Origin: Ignavibacteriota bacterium
GTDB taxonomy: Bacteria; Bacteroidota; Ignavibacteria; UBA10030; SZUA-254
Direction: 5' to 3'
Assembly: GCA_025358305.1 (NCBI GenBank)
Contig: JANYJZ010000032.1
Location: forward strand, 62,001-126,000
DNA length: 64,000 nt
Position 1 is the first letter of the stretch. Each line of letters opens with the position of its first letter. A program made the translations under genes and the position numbers. Below the pieces are notes generated by a model that saw only the letters and a program-made list of their open reading frames with translations, searched no databases and was not told where the DNA came from. Shown here in pieces: positions 57,950 through 64,000 of this stretch.

Positions 57950-57978
57950 TTGAATTTCAGCCAATTTTTCCGTACGTT
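57950..57978 (+). promoter_or_regulatory. Promoter of the AMMECR1-MEMO1 group
   Basis: TTGAAT (57950-57955), exactly 17 bases, TACGTT (57973-57978), 38 bases before the ATG at 58016. It faces away from the phosphohexomutase promoter. Confidence 0.55.
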
Positions 57979-58015
57979 CAGAGTGATTCAGACGCAATGA
58001 TCTTTCGGGCGGGCC

Positions 58016-58573
58016 ATGCTTTCTTCGTCGGAACGAACGATTCTCCTTCAGGCAGCCAGGCATGCGATGACCTCGGCGGTGCGTCGAACGCCCTTCACGC
58101 CGGCGAGGGCGTCCGAAGGCGCGCTAGCCGCTCCGCGGGGAGCGTTCGTGTCGCTCCACGAAGCGGGAAGGCTTCGCGGCTGCATCGGCTACATCGACCC
58201 CTTGCGAGCGCTCCTCGACACCGTCGAGCGGTCCGCGCGGAAGGCGGCGACGGAAGACCACCGGTTCGAACCCGTTGCGCCGGACGAATTGTCCGCCATC
58301 CTCATTGAGATCTCGGTCCTCTCACTTCCTGAAGAGTTCCACGAGCCGCAAGAGATCGAGATCGGGACGCACGGCATTCTCATCGAAACACGGCACCGCC
58401 GGGGCATTCTGCTCCCGCAGGTAGCACGAGACCAAGGTTGGGACCCAATGATGTTCTTGCGCCACACAGCAGAGAAAGCCGGACTTCCCTCAGGCGCCTG
58501 GAACGCCCCTGGAGTGATCCTGTCGCGCTTTACCGCGGAGATCGTCTCCGAGGATCCGGACAGGGTATCATGA
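58016..58573 (+). CDS. amrA: AMMECR1 domain protein (AmmeMemoRadiSam system protein A)
   Basis: A 185-residue AMMECR1 protein. The constant block GRLRGCIGYIDPLRALLDTVERSARKAA is present with the glycine-cysteine-isoleucine core, and the EISVLSLPEE and HRRGILLPQVARDQGWD segments follow. AMMECR1, MEMO and a radical SAM protein are often encoded together. The system is linked to an uncharacterised protein or lipid modification. The stop overlaps the MEMO1 start (ATGA). Confidence 0.88.
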   Translation: MLSSSERTILLQAARHAMTSAVRRTPFTPARASEGALAAPRGAFVSLHEAGRLRGCIGYIDPLRALLDTVERSARKAATEDHRFEPVAPDELSAILIEISVLSLPEEFHEPQEIEIGTHGILIETRHRRGILLPQVARDQGWDPMMFLRHTAEKAGLPSGAWNAPGVILSRFTAEIVSEDPDRVS

Positions 58574-59430
58574 CTCCTCTCCGCGGGCCCTCCAGTCATG
58601 CACCGGCCGTTCCGGTCCGGCCGCCGGCCGTCGCCGGTCTTTTCTACCCGGAAGAGCCGGTCGTGCTCCGCCGGGAGATCTCCGGACTCCTCGACCGCGC
58701 CCGGTCCCGCCGGACGGGCGCAGGCCTGGTGGCTCTCGTGTCCCCCCACGCGGGGTACCGCTTTTCCGGCGCGACCGCCGCGGAAGCCTATCGGCAGCTC
58801 GAGGGACGCTCCATCGGCACGGTCGTGATCGTGAGTCCGAGCCACAGGGAATACTTCCCAGGCATCTCGGTCTTCGACGGCCCGGCCTACCGGACCCCTC
58901 TCGGCGAACTTTCCGTCAACGGCGCGATGCGCGATGCGCTCGTCCGCAACGACGCGTACATCACCGCCTCCTCCGACGGCCACCGCACGGAGCATGCGAT
59001 CGAAGTGCAGCTTCCCTTCCTCCAGTCGGTCCTCGCCACAACGCCGTCGATCCTTCCGATCGTCATGGGGGACCAGCGCCGCGAACTCTGCGAGCACCTT
59101 GGACGGAGGCTCGCCTCCGTCCTGGCCCGAACGGACAGCATCATGGTCGCGAGCACCGATCTGTCGCACTATCACCCGTACGCCGATGCCGAGGCGCTCG
59201 ACCGCGAAGCGATCCGGTCGATCGAATCGTTCGACGACCAGCGTCTCATGGACGATCTCGAGGCGGAACGCGTCGAGGCGTGCGGAGGCGGGCCGACGGT
59301 CGCCGTCCTGATTGCCGCCCGGCTCCTCGGAGCGCGCCGCGTCGAGATCCTCGACCACTGCAATTCAGGAGACACCTCCGGCGACCGCCGGAGCGTCGTC
59401 GGGTACCTCTCCGCCGCCATCACGCGCTAA
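58570..59430 (+). CDS. amrB: MEMO1 family protein (AmmeMemoRadiSam system protein B)
   Basis: A 286-residue MEMO protein. The typical opening RPPAVAGLFYPEEPVVLRREI is followed by ALVSPHAGYRFSG, the metal-type His at SPSHREYFPGI, EHAIEVQLPFLQ, IVMGDQ, STDLSHYHPY and the CGGGPTVAVL block. MEMO resembles extradiol dioxygenases, and human MEMO1 binds copper or iron. It is translationally coupled to the AMMECR1 gene. The radical SAM partner usually found with it is not in the window. Confidence 0.9.
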   Translation: MTPLRGPSSHAPAVPVRPPAVAGLFYPEEPVVLRREISGLLDRARSRRTGAGLVALVSPHAGYRFSGATAAEAYRQLEGRSIGTVVIVSPSHREYFPGISVFDGPAYRTPLGELSVNGAMRDALVRNDAYITASSDGHRTEHAIEVQLPFLQSVLATTPSILPIVMGDQRRELCEHLGRRLASVLARTDSIMVASTDLSHYHPYADAEALDREAIRSIESFDDQRLMDDLEAERVEACGGGPTVAVLIAARLLGARRVEILDHCNSGDTSGDRRSVVGYLSAAITR

Positions 59431-59447
59431 CAGACACGAGAGACCTC

Positions 59448-60374
59448 ATGGCACACCGGTTCCCCACCATCTCCATCGTCGGCGCAGGCATTGTCGGCGG
59501 CACGCTTGGCGCGGCCTTGCGAGCGAAGGGATACCGGGTCGCGAGCGTCATCGGACGCACCGGCCCCCCTGCGGTGGCCCTCGCCCGAGCGCTCAAATGC
59601 TCCCGGGCCTCGACCTCGGTAGCGGATCTCCCGGCCGAGACGGAGATCCTCCTCCTCACCGTCCCGGACCACGCGGTGGGGGAGGTCGCGAAACAGGCCG
59701 CAGCCTTGAAGCATCTTCGGTTCCGGAAGATGTTCGCCGTCCATTGTTCCGGCGTGCATAGCGCCGGCGTTCTCGCGCCCTTGAGGAAAAAAGGCGCCGC
59801 TGTCGCTTCGATGCACCCCATCCAGACCTTTCCGGCAAACCTCTCGAGCGCCGCATTGCGCGGACGGCTCAAAGGGATCTATTACGGCATTGACGGAGAG
59901 GCACTCTCGCTCCGAAAGGCGGAGAACCTCGTCGTCGACCTCGGCGGCCAAGCGGTCGAGATCCCCCCCGAGCTCCGCGCGGTCTATCACGCCACGTGCG
60001 TCTTCGCTTCGAGCTACCTCATGGTCCTCCTCAACGCGATCAGCGAACTTGCGCGCACACTCCCCTTGAAGGCGTCCTGGACCGAAGTGTTCGGACCCCT
60101 CATGACGGCATCGATGGAACAGACGATCCGCCTGAGCGCTCCCCGGTCGCTCACCGGACCGATCGTCCGCGGGGACGATGCAACCATTGACATGCATCTC
60201 CGGGCGCTCTCGGAGCACGCCCCGCAGTTCCTGCCGATCTACACCGTCGCCGGCATCGAGGTCGCGCGCGTCGCGCGCCGCGGCGGTCAGATCACCGACG
60301 ACGATGTGAAGCGCCTCGTCATGAAATTCAGACAATTCATCAAAACCCAACCGATCCGAAAGGTGAACTCGTGA
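59448..60374 (+). CDS. Rossmann-like and DUF2520 domain protein
   Basis: A 308-residue protein. The N-terminal NAD(P)-type Rossmann fold has ISIVGAGIVGGTLGAALRAKGY, and the domain continues through LLLTVPDHAVGEVAKQAAAL and FAVHCSGVHSAGVLAPLRKKGA. The C-terminal DUF2520 domain is helical, as in 6-phosphogluconate and pyrroline-carboxylate reductases: HATCVFASSYLMVLLNAISELA, PLMTASMEQTIR and LTGPIVRGDDATIDMHLRAL. It is probably an oxidoreductase with unknown substrate. GAGAG precedes the ATG, and its stop overlaps the start of the nucleotidyltransferase. Confidence 0.83.
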   Translation: MAHRFPTISIVGAGIVGGTLGAALRAKGYRVASVIGRTGPPAVALARALKCSRASTSVADLPAETEILLLTVPDHAVGEVAKQAAALKHLRFRKMFAVHCSGVHSAGVLAPLRKKGAAVASMHPIQTFPANLSSAALRGRLKGIYYGIDGEALSLRKAENLVVDLGGQAVEIPPELRAVYHATCVFASSYLMVLLNAISELARTLPLKASWTEVFGPLMTASMEQTIRLSAPRSLTGPIVRGDDATIDMHLRALSEHAPQFLPIYTVAGIEVARVARRGGQITDDDVKRLVMKFRQFIKTQPIRKVNS

Positions 60375-61435
60375 AAGCCCTCATCGCCAGCGGCGGACGC
60401 GGAACGCGGCTCCGCCCCCTCACGCACACGCAGAACAAGCATCTCATCCCTATCGCGAACAAGCCGATCCTTCACTATGCGATCGAGGCGGCCGTCGACG
60501 CGGGCATCAAGCAGATCGGCATCGTCTGCAACGCCGACAGCCGCGAGGTCCAGGACGCCATCGGGAACGGGAAACGCTGGGGCGTACGGATCACATACAT
60601 CCCGCAGAAGGCCCCGCTGGGACTTGCGCACGTCGTGAAGATCGCGGAGAAGTTCATCGGGAAGGACGACTTCATCTTCTATCTCGGCGACAATATGCTC
60701 GTCGGCGGCGTGAAACAGTACATCGAACAGTTCCGCCAAAGCGGCTGCAACTGCTTCCTGACGCTCGCGAAGGTCCGCGACCCGGAGCGCTTCGGCGTTC
60801 CGGAGATCAAGCGCGGGAGGATCGTCCGCGTCGAGGAAAAGCCCAAGAAGCCGAAGAGCGATTTCGCGGTGGCGGGGATCTATATCTATGACCGCCACAT
60901 CTTCGAGGCCGTCAGGAAGATCAAGCCGAGCAGCCGGGGAGAGCTCGAGATCTCCGACGCACACCAGTACCTCATCGACAAGGGCTACCAAGTGGGCTTC
61001 GCGGAGATCACCGGCTGGTGGAAGGACACGGGCAAGCCGACGGACCTCCTCGAGGCGAATCGCCTCGTCCTCGACAACATCCAGCCTCGGATCGAGGGTT
61101 CGGTGGACCGGAGCTCTGTAGTTGCAGGCAAGGTCGTCATCGAGGAGGGCGCGAAGGTCATCAACAGCGTCATCCGGGGGCCCGCGATCATCGGGAAGAA
61201 CTGCATCATCGAGAACAGCTACGTCGGCCCGTTCAGTTCGGTCGGCAACAACAGCGCCATTCGGAACGCGGAGGTAGAATACAGCATCATCCTGCGCGAT
61301 TGCAGGATCCACAACGTACGGATCCGCATCGAGGGGAGCATCCTCGGGAACGACGTAGAGATCGTCGACGCCACCGGCAAACCGATGGTCCACCGGTTCA
61401 TGATCGGGGACCAGAGCCGCGTCGAGATCGCCTGA
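60371..61435 (+). CDS. Sugar nucleotidyltransferase (glucose-1-phosphate thymidylyltransferase-like)
   Basis: A 354-residue enzyme of the RmlA/RfbA long form. The N-terminal domain has MKALIASGGRGTRLRPLTHTQ, KHLIPIANKPILHYAI, YLGDNMLVGG, the EKPKKPKSDFAVAGIYIYD block and WWKDTGKPTDLLEAN. The C-terminal 110 residues are left-handed beta-helix hexapeptide repeats (VVIEEGAKVINSVIRGPAII). Similar long forms make dTDP-glucose or UDP-sugars. The GTG start overlaps the previous stop. It fits a role in surface polysaccharide synthesis. Confidence 0.88.
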   Translation: MKALIASGGRGTRLRPLTHTQNKHLIPIANKPILHYAIEAAVDAGIKQIGIVCNADSREVQDAIGNGKRWGVRITYIPQKAPLGLAHVVKIAEKFIGKDDFIFYLGDNMLVGGVKQYIEQFRQSGCNCFLTLAKVRDPERFGVPEIKRGRIVRVEEKPKKPKSDFAVAGIYIYDRHIFEAVRKIKPSSRGELEISDAHQYLIDKGYQVGFAEITGWWKDTGKPTDLLEANRLVLDNIQPRIEGSVDRSSVVAGKVVIEEGAKVINSVIRGPAIIGKNCIIENSYVGPFSSVGNNSAIRNAEVEYSIILRDCRIHNVRIRIEGSILGNDVEIVDATGKPMVHRFMIGDQSRVEIA

Positions 61436-61457
61436 CGCGCGGCCATCCAATCATCAC

Positions 61458-62252
61458 ATGAGCGAACATATGACCTACACGACGATCCTCTTCGAGAGGC
61501 GCGGTCGAACCGCGCTGGTGACGATCAACCGCCCCGAGAAGCTCAACGCGCTCAACGCACAGTGCAAAGCGGAGCTCCGCGACCTGTTCACGCGCCTGAA
61601 GACCGACCCGGAGACAGATGCCGTCGTCTTGACCGGTGCGGGCGAGAAGGCGTTCGTCGCGGGTACGGACATCGCGGAACTCGCGAGCCTCGACGCGCTC
61701 ACAGGGAAGGAATTCGCCTCGGGAGGCCAAGCGGTCTTTGACCTCGTCCAGCACCTCGGAAAGCCGGTCATCGCCGCGGTGAACGGTTACGCCCTCGGTG
61801 GCGGCTGCGAGCTGGCCCTCGCCTGCCACCTCCGACTCGCCTCGGACCGGGCCAAGTTCGGCCAGCCCGAGGTGAACCTCGGCATCATCCCCGGCTACGG
61901 CGGGACGCAGCGCCTTGCCCGCCTTGTCGGCGCGGGACGCGCCGCCGAGATGATCCTCACGGGCAACACGATCGACGCGCAGGAGGCCTGGAGGATCGGG
62001 CTCGTCAACCGGGTCGTCCCCCTTGCGGAGCTCGTCGCGTCGGCCCTCGAGCTCGCCGGGGTCATCACGGCGAAGGGGCAGATCGCCGTCCGGATGGCCT
62101 TGAAGGCGGTGAACGTGAGCATGGAAGCCCCGCTGAGCGAGGGCCTCACGATCGAGGCGTCGCTCTTCGGCGAATGCTGCAGCACGGCCGACTTCCGGGA
62201 AGGCACGGCGGCGTTCCTGGAAAAGCGGTCACCGAAGTTCACCGCACGATGA
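61458..62252 (+). CDS. Enoyl-CoA hydratase/isomerase family protein
   Basis: A 264-residue crotonase. Motifs in order are INRPEKLNALNAQCKAEL, EKAFVAGTDIAEL (oxyanion hole, with a Thr in place of the usual Ala or Gly before Asp), YALGGGCELALACHLRLAS (first Glu) and FGQPEVNLGIIPGYGGTQRL (second Glu), then [12 protein letters not shown] at the end. Both catalytic glutamates are kept, so hydratase activity is likely. It is the third crotonase in the window. Another start at the ATG at 61470 is possible. The stop overlaps the next gene. Confidence 0.88.
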   Translation: MSEHMTYTTILFERRGRTALVTINRPEKLNALNAQCKAELRDLFTRLKTDPETDAVVLTGAGEKAFVAGTDIAELASLDALTGKEFASGGQAVFDLVQHLGKPVIAAVNGYALGGGCELALACHLRLASDRAKFGQPEVNLGIIPGYGGTQRLARLVGAGRAAEMILTGNTIDAQEAWRIGLVNRVVPLAELVASALELAGVITAKGQIAVRMALKAVNVSMEAPLSEGLTIEASLFGECCSTADFREGTAAFLEKRSPKFTAR

Positions 62253-62740
62253 ACGTTGCCACCAGGTTCGGCGCCGGCGTGCTCTTCCGGGTCCTCGTCT
62301 CGGCGGTGCTCGCGGGGGCTGCCTTGACGCTGTTCCTCATGCACCGCGCGACGCTGGAGCGTCCGAGCGAAGCGCGCCAGCGCAACGTCCGCGAGATCGT
62401 CGCCGACGTTGACCGCGAGGTGGACACCGTCCTGGCGCACTTTCAGATCGACCGACGGTGGATCCGGAAGGTAGAGATCCCGATCCCCAACGCGGAGATC
62501 AGCCGCACGGAGCGCCGGGTCGCGATCCCCCCCGACGTCATCCCGGTCCAGCTGAACCAGGCGTTCAACACGATGGCCCGGCGGTACAACGGAAGGGCGA
62601 TCGCGTCCGAGAACCTGAAGGAGAACTCCGTGACGATCCACATCGAACTGGAAGGGTACATCATCCAGACCATCGTCCTCAAGCCCAATCCCGACCTCCG
62701 CCGCGACGCAGTGGGGAAGGAACGGCAGAAGAAGGCATAA
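62249..62740 (+). CDS. Membrane-anchored protein of unknown function
   Basis: A 163-residue protein. The N-terminal segment has one hydrophobic helix ([21 protein letters not shown]), then a soluble domain: [39 protein letters not shown] and [19 protein letters not shown], ending in a strand set ([20 protein letters not shown]). The pattern of an alpha-helical arm followed by IP-rich strands resembles the N-terminal part of some divergent polysaccharide deacetylases, but no catalytic domain is present. It overlaps the crotonase stop (ATGA) and lies 28 bases before glyS. Confidence 0.6.
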   Translation: MNVATRFGAGVLFRVLVSAVLAGAALTLFLMHRATLERPSEARQRNVREIVADVDREVDTVLAHFQIDRRWIRKVEIPIPNAEISRTERRVAIPPDVIPVQLNQAFNTMARRYNGRAIASENLKENSVTIHIELEGYIIQTIVLKPNPDLRRDAVGKERQKKA

Positions 62741-62768
62741 CCCACGCACTCATTCACCGAAGGAACGT

Positions 62769-64000
62769 ATGTCGAAATCACCACAGAACAGCGACACCCA
62801 ACTCATGGAAAAACTCGTCTCCCTCTGCAAGAGGCGGGGATTCGTCTTTCAATCGAGCGAGATCTACGGCGGCCTCAACGGCGCGTGGGACTACGGCCCC
62901 TTAGGCGTCGAACTCTTGCGGAACATCAAGGACGCCTGGTGGAAAGAGATGACGAACCGGAGCAACATCGAAGGACTCGACGCGTCCATCCTCATGCACC
63001 CGCGGGTCTGGGAAGCGAGCGGGCACGTCGAAAACTTCACCGACCCGATGGTGGACTGCCGCCAGTGCAAGTCGCGCTACCGCCTCGACATCCTCTTCGA
63101 CGAGGTCTCGGTGAAGAAGCAGAAGGACGTCCTAAGAGAACTCGACCCGGCGAAGTACCAGGGCCAACAGCAGGACGCCCGTATCGAGGCCGAGTTCGGG
63201 AAGCTCGCGGAATCGACCCCCGACTCCCTCCTCCCCCTCCTCTCCTGCCCCAACTGCGGCAACAAGGGGACGTTCACCGCCGCGCGGACCTTCAACCTCA
63301 TGTTCAAGACGTTCGTCGGCCCCGTCGAGGATACGACGAACGTCGTCTTCCTCCGGCCGGAGACGGCGCAGGGGATCTTCGTCAACTTCCTCAACGTGCA
63401 GTCGTCCTCCCGGCAGAAGGTCCCGTTCGGGATCGCGCAGATCGGCAAGGCGTTCCGCAACGAGATTAACACGAAGAACTTCCTGTTTCGGACCAGGGAG
63501 TTCGAGCAGATGGAGATGCAGTACTTCGTGAAGCCGGGCGCGGACGACGCGGCGTTCGAATACTGGCGCGAACAGCGCATGGCCTGGTTCCTCCGGTTCG
63601 GAATGCAGAAGGAGAAGCTCCAGTGGCACCGGCACGAACCCGGAAAGCTCGCCCACTATGCGAAGGACGCCTACGACATCGAGTACGCGTTCCCCTTCGG
63701 CTGGGGCGAGATCGAGGGGATCCACAACCGCACGGACTTTGACCTGTCGCGCCATGAGGAGTATTCCGGCAAAAAGTTGAAGTACTTCGACGAGGAGACG
63801 AAGGAGAAGTTCACGCCCTATATCATCGAGACCTCCGCCGGCGCGAGCAGGTCGTTCATGGCCTTCCTCGTCAACGCATACGCCGAAGAGGAGGCCCCCA
63901 CGGCCGAAGCAGGGGCCACCGAAACGCGCGTCGTCATGCACTTTCATCCGGCCTTGGCGCCGGTGAAGGCCGCCGTCTTCCCCCTCGTCAACCGGGACGG
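62769..64000 (+). CDS. glyS: Glycine--tRNA ligase (3'-truncated by window edge)
   Basis: A dimeric (alpha2, eukaryote-like) class II glycyl-tRNA synthetase, reading from the ATG at 62769 ([17 protein letters not shown]) to the end of the window, about 410 residues. Landmarks are [24 protein letters not shown], the zinc-like CRQC and CPNC pairs, [16 protein letters not shown] (motif 2 area), [21 protein letters not shown], and [30 protein letters not shown] stands 5 bases before the ATG. The anticodon-binding domain lies beyond 64000. Confidence 0.95.
   Translation, partial: MSKSPQNSDTQLMEKLVSLCKRRGFVFQSSEIYGGLNGAWDYGPLGVELLRNIKDAWWKEMTNRSNIEGLDASILMHPRVWEASGHVENFTDPMVDCRQCKSRYRLDILFDEVSVKKQKDVLRELDPAKYQGQQQDARIEAEFGKLAESTPDSLLPLLSCPNCGNKGTFTAARTFNLMFKTFVGPVEDTTNVVFLRPETAQGIFVNFLNVQSSSRQKVPFGIAQIGKAFRNEINTKNFLFRTREFEQMEMQYFVKPGADDAAFEYWREQRMAWFLRFGMQKEKLQWHRHEPGKLAHYAKDAYDIEYAFPFGWGEIEGIHNRTDFDLSRHEEYSGKKLKYFDEETKEKFTPYIIETSAGASRSFMAFLVNAYAEEEAPTAEAGATETRVVMHFHPALAPVKAAVFPLVNRD

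Overview
The window is high-GC bacterial chromosome with dense coding on both strands. Four secreted proteins end in a type IX secretion (T9SS) C-terminal sorting domain, with an NYPNPFNP block followed by a Y/D-x-LGR/Q turn and a terminal KMLLL(R/K). This points to the FCB group (Bacteroidota, Ignavibacteriota, Kapabacteria or a relative). I cannot place it more closely from sequence alone. Many upstream regions carry a TTG(A/C)-type -35 box, a 17-bp spacer and a TAnnTT -10 box, often TAnnTTTG, which fits that group.

Layout. 1-11,170 (minus strand): the end of a classic transcription/translation superoperon. In transcription order it reads promoter, tRNA-Thr(TGT), tRNA-Tyr, tRNA-Gly, tRNA-Thr(GGT), rpmG, tRNA-Trp, secE, nusG, rplK, rplA, rplJ, rplL, an attenuator-like gap, rpoB, rpoC (cut by the window edge). 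11.2-13.2 kb: a DUF2723 membrane glycosyltransferase-like protein. 13.3-20.1 kb: an EthD-like protein overlapping an unusual crotonase, a pentaheme cytochrome with a T9SS domain, a standard enoyl-CoA hydratase, a secreted Asp-box (BNR) propeller protein and a 33-residue membrane peptide. 20.4-23.8 kb: a secreted PLD3-like phospholipase D, an AlkD-like protein, a methyltransferase and a TrpF-like protein. 23.9-28.0 kb: an ECF sigma / zinc anti-sigma / two HEAT-repeat exported proteins operon. 28.0-33.7 kb (minus): clpS, alaS, gmhA-like isomerase, a polyprenyl glycosylphosphotransferase and a small membrane protein.

33.7-47.2 kb holds three large T9SS substrates in a row: a BNR propeller protein, a 2152-residue beta-helix protein made of four long tandem units, and an 884-residue protein alternating Fn3-like domains with an unnamed Cys-containing module. 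47.2-52.8 kb: HIT protein and icd (minus), a TPR lipoprotein-like protein and a DUF3467 protein (plus), hslVU (minus). 52.9-57.8 kb (minus): DUF3109 protein, rpoN, dprA, a lone EutN/CcmL microcompartment-vertex homologue and a phosphohexomutase. 58.0-64.0 kb (plus): AMMECR1 and MEMO1 homologues, a DUF2520 protein, a sugar nucleotidyltransferase, a third crotonase, a membrane-anchored unknown and glyS (cut by the window edge).

The least explained material is the shared modular architecture of the secreted proteins (GWNLIS double module, then LPPxPPxGxFDxRF module, then sorting domain), a multiheme cytochrome apparently routed to the cell surface, the TrpF-like subfamily protein and the lone EutN. 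No mobile elements, CRISPR arrays, rRNA genes or T9SS machinery genes were seen.
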